Shown: in pieces, positions 57,447 through 64,000 of the stretch
Layout: every line of letters starts with the position of its first letter
How positions within the stretch are numbered: the first letter of the stretch is position 1
Origin: Paragemmobacter straminiformis
GTDB taxonomy: Bacteria; Pseudomonadota; Alphaproteobacteria; Rhodobacterales; Rhodobacteraceae
Direction: 5' to 3'
Assembly: GCF_014243445.1 (NCBI RefSeq)
Contig: NZ_JACLQD010000002.1
Coordinates: 186,001 to 250,000, forward strand
DNA: 64,000 nt
Notes under the pieces: generated by a model
What the model saw: the letters and a program-made list of their open reading frames with translations, nothing else
Told to the model about the DNA's origin: nothing
The model's database searches: none
Position numbers and translations under genes: made by a program

Positions 57447-59894
57447 GTGGGGCAGATTCCAGAGCGCGCGCGGGCGGTCATCATCGGGGGCGGGGTTTCG
57501 GGCTGCTCGGTCGCCTATCATCTGGCCAAGGCCGGCTGGACCGACATCGTGCTTTTGGAGCGCAAGCAGCTGACCAGCGGCACCACATGGCATGCGGCGG
57601 GGCTGATCGGGCAGTTGCGCGGATCGGCCAACATGACCCGTCTGGCGAAGTATTCCGCCGATCTTTACGTCAAGCTTGCCGCCGAGACCGGGGTCGAGAC
57701 GGGGATGCGGCAAGTGGGGTCGATCTCGGTCGCGCTGACGCGCGAGCGGCACGAGGAATTGCTGCGTCAGGCCACGGTGGCGCGGATCTTCGATGTCGAG
57801 GTGCACGAGATTTCCCCCGCCGAGGTCAAGGCGCGCTATCCGCATCTGAACGTGTCGGATGTGGTGGGGGCGGTGGCGCTGCCGCTTGACGGGCAATGCG
57901 ACCCCGCCAATATCGCGATGGCGCTGGCCAAGGGCGCGCGGATGCGCGGGGCGCAGATTTTCGAGCATACCAAGGTGACAGGGGTCACCAAGGTTGCGGG
58001 CCGCGTGACGGGTGTCGATTACATCGGTGCCGAGGGCGAGCCGGGCCATATCGCCGCCGATGTGGTGGTGAACTGCGGCGGCATGTGGGGGCGCGACCTT
58101 GCCGAACAGTCGGGCGTGACGCTGCCGCTGCATGCCTGCGAGCATTTCTACCTGATCACCGAACCTGTCGAGGGCCTTGGCCATCTGCCCGTTCTGCGGG
58201 TGCCGGACGAATGCGCCTATTACAAGTCGGACGCGGGCAAGATGATGATCGGCGCTTTCGAGCCGAAGGCGAAGCCCTGGGGCATGGGCGGCATCCGCGA
58301 GGATTTCATGTTCGACACGTTGCCCGAGGACTGGGACCATTTCCAGCCGATCCTCGAACATGCGATGAACCGGATGCCGCTGTTCGAGACGGCGGGGATC
58401 CACACCTTCTTCAACGGACCCGAGAGCTTTACGCCCGACGACCGCTACTATCTGGGCGAGGCGCCCGAGGTGGCGGGCTACTGGATCGCGGCGGGCTACA
58501 ACTCGGTCGGGATTGCGGGATCGGGCGGGGCGGGGATGGCGCTGGCGCATTGGATCACCGAAGGCGAGGCCCCGTTCGACCTGTGGGAGGTGGATATCCG
58601 CCGCGCCCAGCCGTTCCAGCGCAACCGCAAATACCTCAGGGAGCGGGTGACCGAGACGCTGGGTCTGCTTTACGCCGACCACTTCCCCTATCGGCAGGTG
58701 GAAACCAGCCGCGGGGTGCGGCGCACGCCCTTGCACGCGCATCTGAAGGCGCGCGGCGCGGTCTTTGGCGAGGTTGCGGGCTGGGAGCGGGCGAACTGGT
58801 TCGCCAACGAGGGGCAGGAGCGCGAATACCGCTACAGCTGGAAGCGGCAGAACTGGTTCGGCAACCAGCGGGCCGAGCATCTGGCGGTGCGCAACGGGGT
58901 GGGGCTGTTCGACATGTCCTCGTTCGGGAAGATCAGGGTCGAGGGGCGGGATGCCTGCGCCTTTCTCAACCGCGTCTGCGCCAACCAGATCGACGTTGCC
59001 ACGGGGCGGATCGTCTATACGCAAATGCTCAACCGCAAGGGCGGGATCGAAAGCGATCTGACGGTGACGCGGCTTTCGGAAACGGCCTTCCTGCTGGTGG
59101 TGCCGGGGGCGACCTTGCAGCGCGATCTGGCGTGGTTGCGGCGGCATCTGGGCGAGGATTTCGCGGTCATCACCGATGTGACGGCGGGCGAGGCGGTGCT
59201 GTGCCTGATGGGCCCCAAGGCGCGTGATGTGATGCGGGCGGTCAGCCCTGCCGATTTCTCGAATGCGGGCCATCCCTTCGGCACGGCGCGCGAGATCGAG
59301 GTGGGCATGGGCCTCGCCCGGGCGCATCGGGTGACCTATGTGGGCGAGCTGGGCTGGGAGCTTTACGTCAGCGCCGATCAGGCCGCGCATGTGTTCGAGG
59401 CGGTGGAGGAGGCGGGGGCGGAACACGGGCTGAAGCTTTGCGGCATCCACACGCTCGATTCCTGCCGGATCGAAAAGGCCTATCGCCATTTCGGCCATGA
59501 CATCACCGACGAGGACCATGTGCTGGAAGCGGGGCTTGGCTTTGCGGTCAAGACCGGCAAGGGCGATTTCATCGGGCGTGATGCGGTCTTGGCCAAGCAA
59601 GAGGCCGGGCTGTCGCGCCGGATGGTGCAGTTCCGGCTGACCGACCCCGAACCGCTGATGTTCCACAACGAGGCCGTGGTGCGCGACGGCAAGATCGTCG
59701 GACCGGTGACGAGCGGCAATTACGGCCATTTCCTCGGGGGGGCGGTGGGACTTGGCTATGTGCCCTGCAAGGGCGAGAGCGAGGCCGATGTGCTGGCGAG
59801 CCGCTACGAGATCGAGATTGCAGGCGTGCGCCACGCGGCGGTGGCGTCGCTGGTGCCGATGCATGATCCGAAATCGGAACGTGTGAAGGGTTGA
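57447..59894 (+). CDS. Dimethylglycine dehydrogenase-like flavoprotein with folate (GcvT) domain, second paralogue
   Basis: About 815 residues, the same architecture as the preceding protein: FAD motif VIIGGGVSGCSVAYHL, His49 in SGTTWHAAGL, standard GLIGQLRGSANMTRL, an FAO region with AAGYNSVGIAGSGGAG, and a C-terminal GcvT domain (GLFDMSSFGKI, TYVGELGWELYV, HTLDSCRIEKAYRHFGHDI). I use the GTG at 57447: GGAG stands six bases before it, and it gives an N-terminus equal in length to the paralogue. ATG codons at 57435 and 57420 lack a well-placed site. It probably oxidatively demethylates an N-methyl amino acid and passes C1 to folate. Confidence 0.9.
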   Translation: MGQIPERARAVIIGGGVSGCSVAYHLAKAGWTDIVLLERKQLTSGTTWHAAGLIGQLRGSANMTRLAKYSADLYVKLAAETGVETGMRQVGSISVALTRERHEELLRQATVARIFDVEVHEISPAEVKARYPHLNVSDVVGAVALPLDGQCDPANIAMALAKGARMRGAQIFEHTKVTGVTKVAGRVTGVDYIGAEGEPGHIAADVVVNCGGMWGRDLAEQSGVTLPLHACEHFYLITEPVEGLGHLPVLRVPDECAYYKSDAGKMMIGAFEPKAKPWGMGGIREDFMFDTLPEDWDHFQPILEHAMNRMPLFETAGIHTFFNGPESFTPDDRYYLGEAPEVAGYWIAAGYNSVGIAGSGGAGMALAHWITEGEAPFDLWEVDIRRAQPFQRNRKYLRERVTETLGLLYADHFPYRQVETSRGVRRTPLHAHLKARGAVFGEVAGWERANWFANEGQEREYRYSWKRQNWFGNQRAEHLAVRNGVGLFDMSSFGKIRVEGRDACAFLNRVCANQIDVATGRIVYTQMLNRKGGIESDLTVTRLSETAFLLVVPGATLQRDLAWLRRHLGEDFAVITDVTAGEAVLCLMGPKARDVMRAVSPADFSNAGHPFGTAREIEVGMGLARAHRVTYVGELGWELYVSADQAAHVFEAVEEAGAEHGLKLCGIHTLDSCRIEKAYRHFGHDITDEDHVLEAGLGFAVKTGKGDFIGRDAVLAKQEAGLSRRMVQFRLTDPEPLMFHNEAVVRDGKIVGPVTSGNYGHFLGGAVGLGYVPCKGESEADVLASRYEIEIAGVRHAAVASLVPMHDPKSERVKG

Positions 59895-59905
59895 CGGCGG
59901 GGCAA

Positions 59906-59924
59906 GGGGGGCGTTCGGCCCCCC
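59906..59924 (+). terminator. GGGGGGC-N5-GCCCCCC hairpin after the second flavoprotein
   Basis: Perfect seven-base arms with loop GTTCG, 12 bases after the stop, followed by CTGGATATTTGA, a diverged form of the dispersed motif. No T tract, so it may be a partial terminator within the operon. Confidence 0.55.
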
Positions 59925-59969
59925 GGTCCTGCCCTGGATATTTGACAGACAGAACATGAGGGTGCGGGG

Positions 59970-61532
59970 ATGAGCGACGACATCATGACGGGCGAGACCT
60001 GCGAGCCGTCGCGGGCGCGGCGGGCAGGGGGGCGGGCGAACCGCGTGGCGCTGCGCTCGGCGCCCTTGGCCGAGAATTTGCGCCCCGTGCGCGGGGGGAT
60101 GCCCGGCGGGCAATACAAACCCCTGACCGAGGCGGGGATGGCCGCGATCCATGCCAGCGCGCTGGATGCGCTCGAGGTGATCGGGCTGTCGCAGGCGCCG
60201 AAATCGGGGGTCGAGATCATGACCGCCGCAGGGGCGATACAGGGCGATGACGGGCGGCTGCGCTTTCCGCGCGCACTGGTCGAGGATATGCTGGCGGTCG
60301 CGGCGCGCGACATCACGCTGCATGCGCGCGACCCCAAGCACGACCTGCATCTGTCTGGGAACAATGTGCATTTCGGCACGGCGGGGGCGGCGGTGCATAT
60401 CGTCGATCCGATCACGCTGGAGTATCGCGACAGCACGGCGCAGGATCTTTATGATGCCGCGCGGCTGGTCGACAACCTCGACAACATCCACTTCTACCAG
60501 CGCACGATGGTTTGCCGCGATGTGGTGGACAACCGCGACATGGACCTCAACACGCTTTACGGCTGCCTTGCCGGAACGACCAAGCATGTCGGCACCAGCT
60601 TCAGCGACCCGAGCCATGTGGCCGACTGTTTCGACATGCTTTACATGGTGGCGGGCGGCGAGGAGAAATGGCTGGAGCGGCCTTTCGTTTCGAACTCGAA
60701 CTGTTTCGTCGTGCCGCCGATGAAATTTGCCGAGGAATCCTGCATCACGATGGAGGATTGCATCCGCCGTGGCATGCCGATGCTGCTGCTGAGTGCGGGT
60801 CAGGCGGGGGCGACGGCACCCGCGCCCATCGCGCTGACCATCGTTCAGGCGATGGCGGAATGTCTGGCCGGTGTGGTCTATGCCAATGCGATCAAGAAGG
60901 GCGCGCCCTGCATCTTTGGCACCTGGCCCTTCGTGTCGGACCTGCGGACGGGGGCGATGAGCGGCGGATCGGCCGAGCAGGCGCTGCTGACGGCGGGCTG
61001 CGCGCAGATGCACCATTTCTACCGCCTGCCCGGCGGGGCGGCGAGCGGGATTTCCGACAGCAAGCTGCCCGACATGCAGGCCGGATGGGAGCAGGGCATC
61101 ACCAATGCGCTGGCGGGCCTGTCGGGGCTGAACATGTGCTACGAGGCGGTGGGGATGCATGCCTCGCTTCTGGGGTTCTGCCTTGAATCGCTGGTGCTGG
61201 GAGACGACCTGCTGGGGCAGGCGATGCGTCTGGTGCGGGGCATCGACGTGACGCCGGACAGCACCAGCATCGAGGCTATGAAGCAGGTCTGTCTGGGCGG
61301 GCCGGGGCATTATCTGGGCTCGGACCAGACGCTGAGCCTGATGCAGACCGAATACATCTACCCCGCCGTGGGCAACCGGATGAGCCCGAAGGAATGGAAC
61401 GAGGCGGGAAAGCCGTTGTTGCTCGACACGGCGATTGCGCGCAAGAATGCCATTCTGGCCAAGGCGGGCTGCCGCATCGATCCCGAGATCGACGCCGCGA
61501 TCCGCGCCAAATACAATATCCATTTCCGGTGA
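59970..61532 (+). CDS. Non-pyrrolysine MttB-superfamily methyltransferase
   Basis: A 520-residue protein of the trimethylamine methyltransferase family: RGGMPGGQYKPLTEAGMAAIH at the start, FGTAGAAVHIVDPITLEYRDST, LSAGQAGATAPAPIALTIVQ, a probable active-site region GTWPFVSDLRTGAMSGGSAEQAL, and GGPGHYLGSDQTL at the end. There is no in-frame amber codon, so it is not the pyrrolysine enzyme; homologues act on glycine betaine, carnitine or proline betaine together with a corrinoid protein. No corrinoid-binding protein (DxHxxG) is nearby. It lies 76 bases after a flavoprotein that could process the demethylated product. Confidence 0.9.
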   Translation: MSDDIMTGETCEPSRARRAGGRANRVALRSAPLAENLRPVRGGMPGGQYKPLTEAGMAAIHASALDALEVIGLSQAPKSGVEIMTAAGAIQGDDGRLRFPRALVEDMLAVAARDITLHARDPKHDLHLSGNNVHFGTAGAAVHIVDPITLEYRDSTAQDLYDAARLVDNLDNIHFYQRTMVCRDVVDNRDMDLNTLYGCLAGTTKHVGTSFSDPSHVADCFDMLYMVAGGEEKWLERPFVSNSNCFVVPPMKFAEESCITMEDCIRRGMPMLLLSAGQAGATAPAPIALTIVQAMAECLAGVVYANAIKKGAPCIFGTWPFVSDLRTGAMSGGSAEQALLTAGCAQMHHFYRLPGGAASGISDSKLPDMQAGWEQGITNALAGLSGLNMCYEAVGMHASLLGFCLESLVLGDDLLGQAMRLVRGIDVTPDSTSIEAMKQVCLGGPGHYLGSDQTLSLMQTEYIYPAVGNRMSPKEWNEAGKPLLLDTAIARKNAILAKAGCRIDPEIDAAIRAKYNIHFR

Positions 61533-61539
61533 GGATAGA

Positions 61540-62970
61540 ATGACTTACGCCAATCTTTCAAAGTTCTACATCAACGGGGAGTGGGTGGCGCCCCTTGGCA
61601 AGGCCACGATGGGGGTCGAAAATCCCGCCACCGAGGAGATCGTGGGGCAGGTGGCGCTGGGCAGCGTGGCCGATGCGGACCGCGCCATTGCGGCGGCGCG
61701 GGCGGCCTTTGCGGGGTTTTCGCTGTGGTCGGCCGATGACCGGATCGCGCTGCTGGAGCGGATACTGGCCGAATACAACGCACGCTACGACGCCTTTGCG
61801 CAGGCGATGAGCACCGAGATGGGCGCGCCGATGGCCTGGGCACGCGAGGCGCAGGCCTGGGCGGGGCAGGTGCATCTGGAAAGCACCATCGCCGCCGCCA
61901 AGGCGTTCCACTGGGAGGAGAAGCGCGGCAACACCCTGCTGATCCGCGAAGGCATCGGGGTTTGCGCGCTGATCACGCCGTGGAACTGGCCGATGAACCA
62001 GATCGCCTGCAAGGTTGGCCCTGCCATCGCGGCGGGCTGCACGATGGTGCTGAAGCCTTCGGAAATCGCGCCCCTGTCGGGGGTGCTGTTTGCCGAGGTC
62101 TGCCATGCGGCGGGGGTGCCTGCGGGCGTGTTCAACATGGTCAACGGCACGGGGCCCGAGGTCGGCGCGCGGATGTCGAGCCACCCCGAGGTGGATATGG
62201 TGAGTTTCACCGGATCGACCCGTGCGGGCGTGCAGGTGGCGACAGCCGCTGCCCCCACGGTGAAGCGCGTGGCGCAGGAGCTGGGCGGCAAGTCGGCCAA
62301 TATCATCCTGCCGAGCGCCGATCTTGCCGCTGCGGTGGCGGGCGGTGTCGAGGGATGTTTCGGCAATACGGGCCAGTCCTGCGACGCGCCGACGCGCATG
62401 TTCGTGCCGATGGCGCGGATGGACGAGGCGCTGGCCGTGGCGAAGGCCGCTGCCGAAAAGGTGGTGGTGGGCGATCCGAACGACCCTGCGGTGACGATGG
62501 GGCCGCTGATCTCGAAACTGCAATTCGACAAGGTGCAGGGGCTGATCCAGAAGGGCATCGACGAGGGGGCCACGCTGGTCACCGGGGGTGTCGGCCGCCC
62601 TGTCGGGGTCAATCGCGGCTGGTTCGTGCGGCCGACGGTCTTTGGCCATGTGACCAATGACATGACCATCGCGCGCGAGGAGATATTCGGCCCCGTGCTG
62701 TCGGTGATCGGCTATGACAGCGTCGATCAGGCGGTCGAGATGGCGAATGACACGGTTTACGGCCTTGCCGCCTATGTGCAGGGCGACGTGGCCGAGGCGG
62801 TTGCCGTGGGGCGGCGGTTGCGGGCGGGGCAGGTGAACCTGAACTATCCGGCCTGGGACACTTTCGCGCCCTTCGGCGGCTACAAGCAATCGGGCAACGG
62901 ACGCGAATATGCCGATTGGGGCATCCATGATTTCTGTGAAGTGAAGGCGCTGGTGGGGGCAGGGGCATGA
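61540..62970 (+). CDS. NAD(P)-dependent aldehyde dehydrogenase
   Basis: A 476-residue ALDH of usual length. Catalytic Cys281 lies in GNTGQSCDAPTRM and the general base Glu247 in AQELGGKSAN, the normal 34 residues apart. ITPWNWPMNQIACKVGPAIAAG is the cofactor region and FAPFGGYKQSGNGREY the C-terminal signature. GAGGATAG precedes the ATG at 61540; the gene follows the MttB-like stop by seven bases. It may oxidise an aldehyde made from the same substrate, for example betaine aldehyde or a semialdehyde, but the substrate is not shown. Confidence 0.93.
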   Translation: MTYANLSKFYINGEWVAPLGKATMGVENPATEEIVGQVALGSVADADRAIAAARAAFAGFSLWSADDRIALLERILAEYNARYDAFAQAMSTEMGAPMAWAREAQAWAGQVHLESTIAAAKAFHWEEKRGNTLLIREGIGVCALITPWNWPMNQIACKVGPAIAAGCTMVLKPSEIAPLSGVLFAEVCHAAGVPAGVFNMVNGTGPEVGARMSSHPEVDMVSFTGSTRAGVQVATAAAPTVKRVAQELGGKSANIILPSADLAAAVAGGVEGCFGNTGQSCDAPTRMFVPMARMDEALAVAKAAAEKVVVGDPNDPAVTMGPLISKLQFDKVQGLIQKGIDEGATLVTGGVGRPVGVNRGWFVRPTVFGHVTNDMTIAREEIFGPVLSVIGYDSVDQAVEMANDTVYGLAAYVQGDVAEAVAVGRRLRAGQVNLNYPAWDTFAPFGGYKQSGNGREYADWGIHDFCEVKALVGAGA

Positions 62971-63866
62971 AATACGGCTATATCGGGCTTGGAAACCTTG
63001 GCGGGCATCTGGCCGCCAGCCTGATCCGCGCGGGGCATGAGGTGGTGGTGCATGACCGCGACCCCGCTTTGGCCGAACGGCACCGCGCGATGGGGGCCAA
63101 GGTGGCGGCAAGCCCCGCCGAGGTGGCGGAACTGTCGGACCATGTGTTCACCTGCCTGCCCTCGCCCGCCGTGTCCGAGGCGGTGCTGGCGCAGTTGATG
63201 ACGGCGATGCAGCCCGGCGCGACATGGATCGAGAACTCGACCCTGGGGCGGGACGATATCTTGCGGCTGGCCGGTCTGGCGCGGTCGGGCGGGGTGCGGC
63301 TTCTGGAAGCGCCCGTGACCGGGGGGGTCCACCTTGCCGCGCGGGGCGAGATCACCGTGCTGGTGGGCGGCGATGCGGACCTGTTCGAGATGCACAAACC
63401 CGCGCTTCAGGCGATTGGCGACAAGATTTTCCATATGGGTCCGCTCGGCTCGGCGGCGGTGATCAAGGTGATCACCAACATGCTGGCCTTTATCCATCTG
63501 GTCGCGGATGGCGAGGCGCTGATGCTGGCCAAGCGCGGCGGGCTTGACCTGAAAACCGCGTGGGAGGCGATTGCGGCCTCGTCCGGGACCAGTTTCGTGC
63601 ATGAGACCGAGGGGCAGTTGATCCTGAACGGCAGCTACGACATCGCCTTCAGCATGGATCTTGCGTTGAAGGATCTGGGTTTCGCGATGGGCTTCGGGAA
63701 AGAGTTCGGCGTGCCGCTCGACCTTGCGGCGATGACGAACCAGACCTTCATGAAGGGCAAGGCGGTTTATGGCGGCGGGGCGCAATCGACGCAGATCGTC
63801 AAGTTGCTGGAAGATGCGCTTGGCACCGATCTGCGCGCCGCAGGTTTCCCCGCGCGGCTGGAATAG
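62967..63866 (+). CDS. 3-hydroxyisobutyrate dehydrogenase-type oxidoreductase
   Basis: A 299-residue beta-hydroxyacid dehydrogenase: Rossmann motif YIGLGNLGGHLAASLIRAGH with Asp-Arg after the second strand (VVHDRDP), the substrate loop LLEAPVTGGVHLAARGEITVLVGG, and catalytic Lys167 in AVIKVITNMLAF. It overlaps the aldehyde dehydrogenase by four bases, so the pair may oxidise a hydroxyacid and its semialdehyde in sequence. The usual DGPVSGG loop reads APVTGGV. Confidence 0.9.
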   Translation: MKYGYIGLGNLGGHLAASLIRAGHEVVVHDRDPALAERHRAMGAKVAASPAEVAELSDHVFTCLPSPAVSEAVLAQLMTAMQPGATWIENSTLGRDDILRLAGLARSGGVRLLEAPVTGGVHLAARGEITVLVGGDADLFEMHKPALQAIGDKIFHMGPLGSAAVIKVITNMLAFIHLVADGEALMLAKRGGLDLKTAWEAIAASSGTSFVHETEGQLILNGSYDIAFSMDLALKDLGFAMGFGKEFGVPLDLAAMTNQTFMKGKAVYGGGAQSTQIVKLLEDALGTDLRAAGFPARLE

Positions 63867-63915
63867 GCTTGCACGGCGCGGCGGGGCGGGGAAGATGCGG
63901 GCAAAGAGGTGAGAC

Positions 63916-64000
63916 ATGACCCGCAATTCCGACGACCGCCGTTTTGCCGAGCTTTTGCACCACCGCCGCGACCGGCTGGCGCAGGGTGATCCGATCACCC
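63916..64000 (+). CDS. Start of an unidentified gene, cut by the window end
   Basis: The frame opens with ATG after AGAGGTGAGAC and stays open for 28 codons to the window edge (MTRNSDDRRFAELLHHRRDR). Codon use (G or C in most third positions) and the ribosome-site-like sequence support a real gene, 49 bases after the oxidoreductase stop and so perhaps in the same operon. Too little is present to name it. Confidence 0.5.
   Translation, partial: MTRNSDDRRFAELLHHRRDRLAQGDPIT

Noticed and set aside
53961-61523. An uninterrupted minus-strand frame of about 2,520 codons running through the LysR gene and antisense to four plus-strand genes
   Set aside because: Only its last 284 codons (the LysR gene) match a family. 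The rest is His/Arg/Pro-rich sequence mirrored from well-recognised plus-strand enzymes, as expected when GC-rich genes lack T/A-rich stops in an antisense frame.
59970-61532. Possible pyrrolysine-containing trimethylamine methyltransferase
   Set aside because: The frame has no internal TAG; it is a non-pyrrolysine relative.
1-64000. CRISPR arrays, transposases, integrases, prophage genes, rRNA
   Set aside because: Looked for in the sequence and proteins; none was seen.

Overview
The window is GC-rich, tightly packed bacterial chromosome from an alphaproteobacterium, most likely a member of the Rhodobacterales (Rhodobacteraceae/Paracoccaceae). Supporting signs are a GapR-type DUF2312 protein, an ScfR-family acyl-CoA regulator, an SqrR/BigR-type persulfide sensor, frequent ATGA/GTGA/TGATG start-stop overlaps, and a dispersed intergenic motif around GAGTATTTGGGCAAGG that I associate with this order. 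No phage, transposase, CRISPR array or rRNA was seen. There is one tRNA, Thr with anticodon TGT. The assignment rests on recognition of families, not on a database search.

Layout. 0.2-3.3 kb: an ABC importer of the NitT/TauT/NMT1 type (small EamA/SMR-like membrane protein, two permeases, periplasmic binding protein). 3.6-9.3 kb: a signalling operon with an ScfR regulator, a single-domain response regulator, a small membrane protein, a sodium:solute-symporter/histidine-kinase fusion and a FliM-like protein. 9.7-11.9 kb (minus strand): a sulfur operon with a metallo-beta-lactamase-fold persulfide dioxygenase-like enzyme, a YeeE/YedE channel protein, and a second YeeE-type protein fused to a TIGR01244 sulfurtransferase. 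12-15 kb: DksA-type zinc-finger protein, a small protein, a degenerate FadB-like protein, a small membrane protein and GapR.

15-30 kb is an exopolysaccharide/capsule locus: three GT4 and one GT2 glycosyltransferases and a flippase on the minus strand; then a beta-helix protein, a Wzz-like protein and a Wzy/ligase-like protein on the plus strand. A lone iron-type ABC permease, the tRNA, and an ExoY-type initiating sugar transferase follow. Three of its promoter regions share a GTTAA-N6-TTAA(C/T) dyad, a possible common operator resembling a CtrA site. 30-35.2 kb: a complete Dpp/Opp-type peptide importer. 35.4-44.5 kb: a second glycan-modification cluster with glycosyltransferases, FkbM-like methyltransferases and two unusual fusions (serine-hydrolase-like + GT61-like; GT2-like + methyltransferase). 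44.5-47.3 kb: an SDR, an SqrR homologue, a flavin reductase and a PHP-domain protein.

47.3-53.9 kb is the histidine-utilisation locus: hutI-hutH-hutU on the minus strand, divergent from hutF-hutC, with an 18-bp dyad in the shared promoter as the probable HutC operator. No hutG is present. 54-64 kb is a catabolic cluster for a methylated amine: a LysR regulator divergent from two dimethylglycine-dehydrogenase-like flavoproteins, a non-pyrrolysine MttB-superfamily methyltransferase, an aldehyde dehydrogenase, a 3-hydroxyisobutyrate-dehydrogenase-type enzyme, and the start of one more gene. No corrinoid protein is visible beside the MttB homologue, which makes this cluster one of the most interesting parts of the window.
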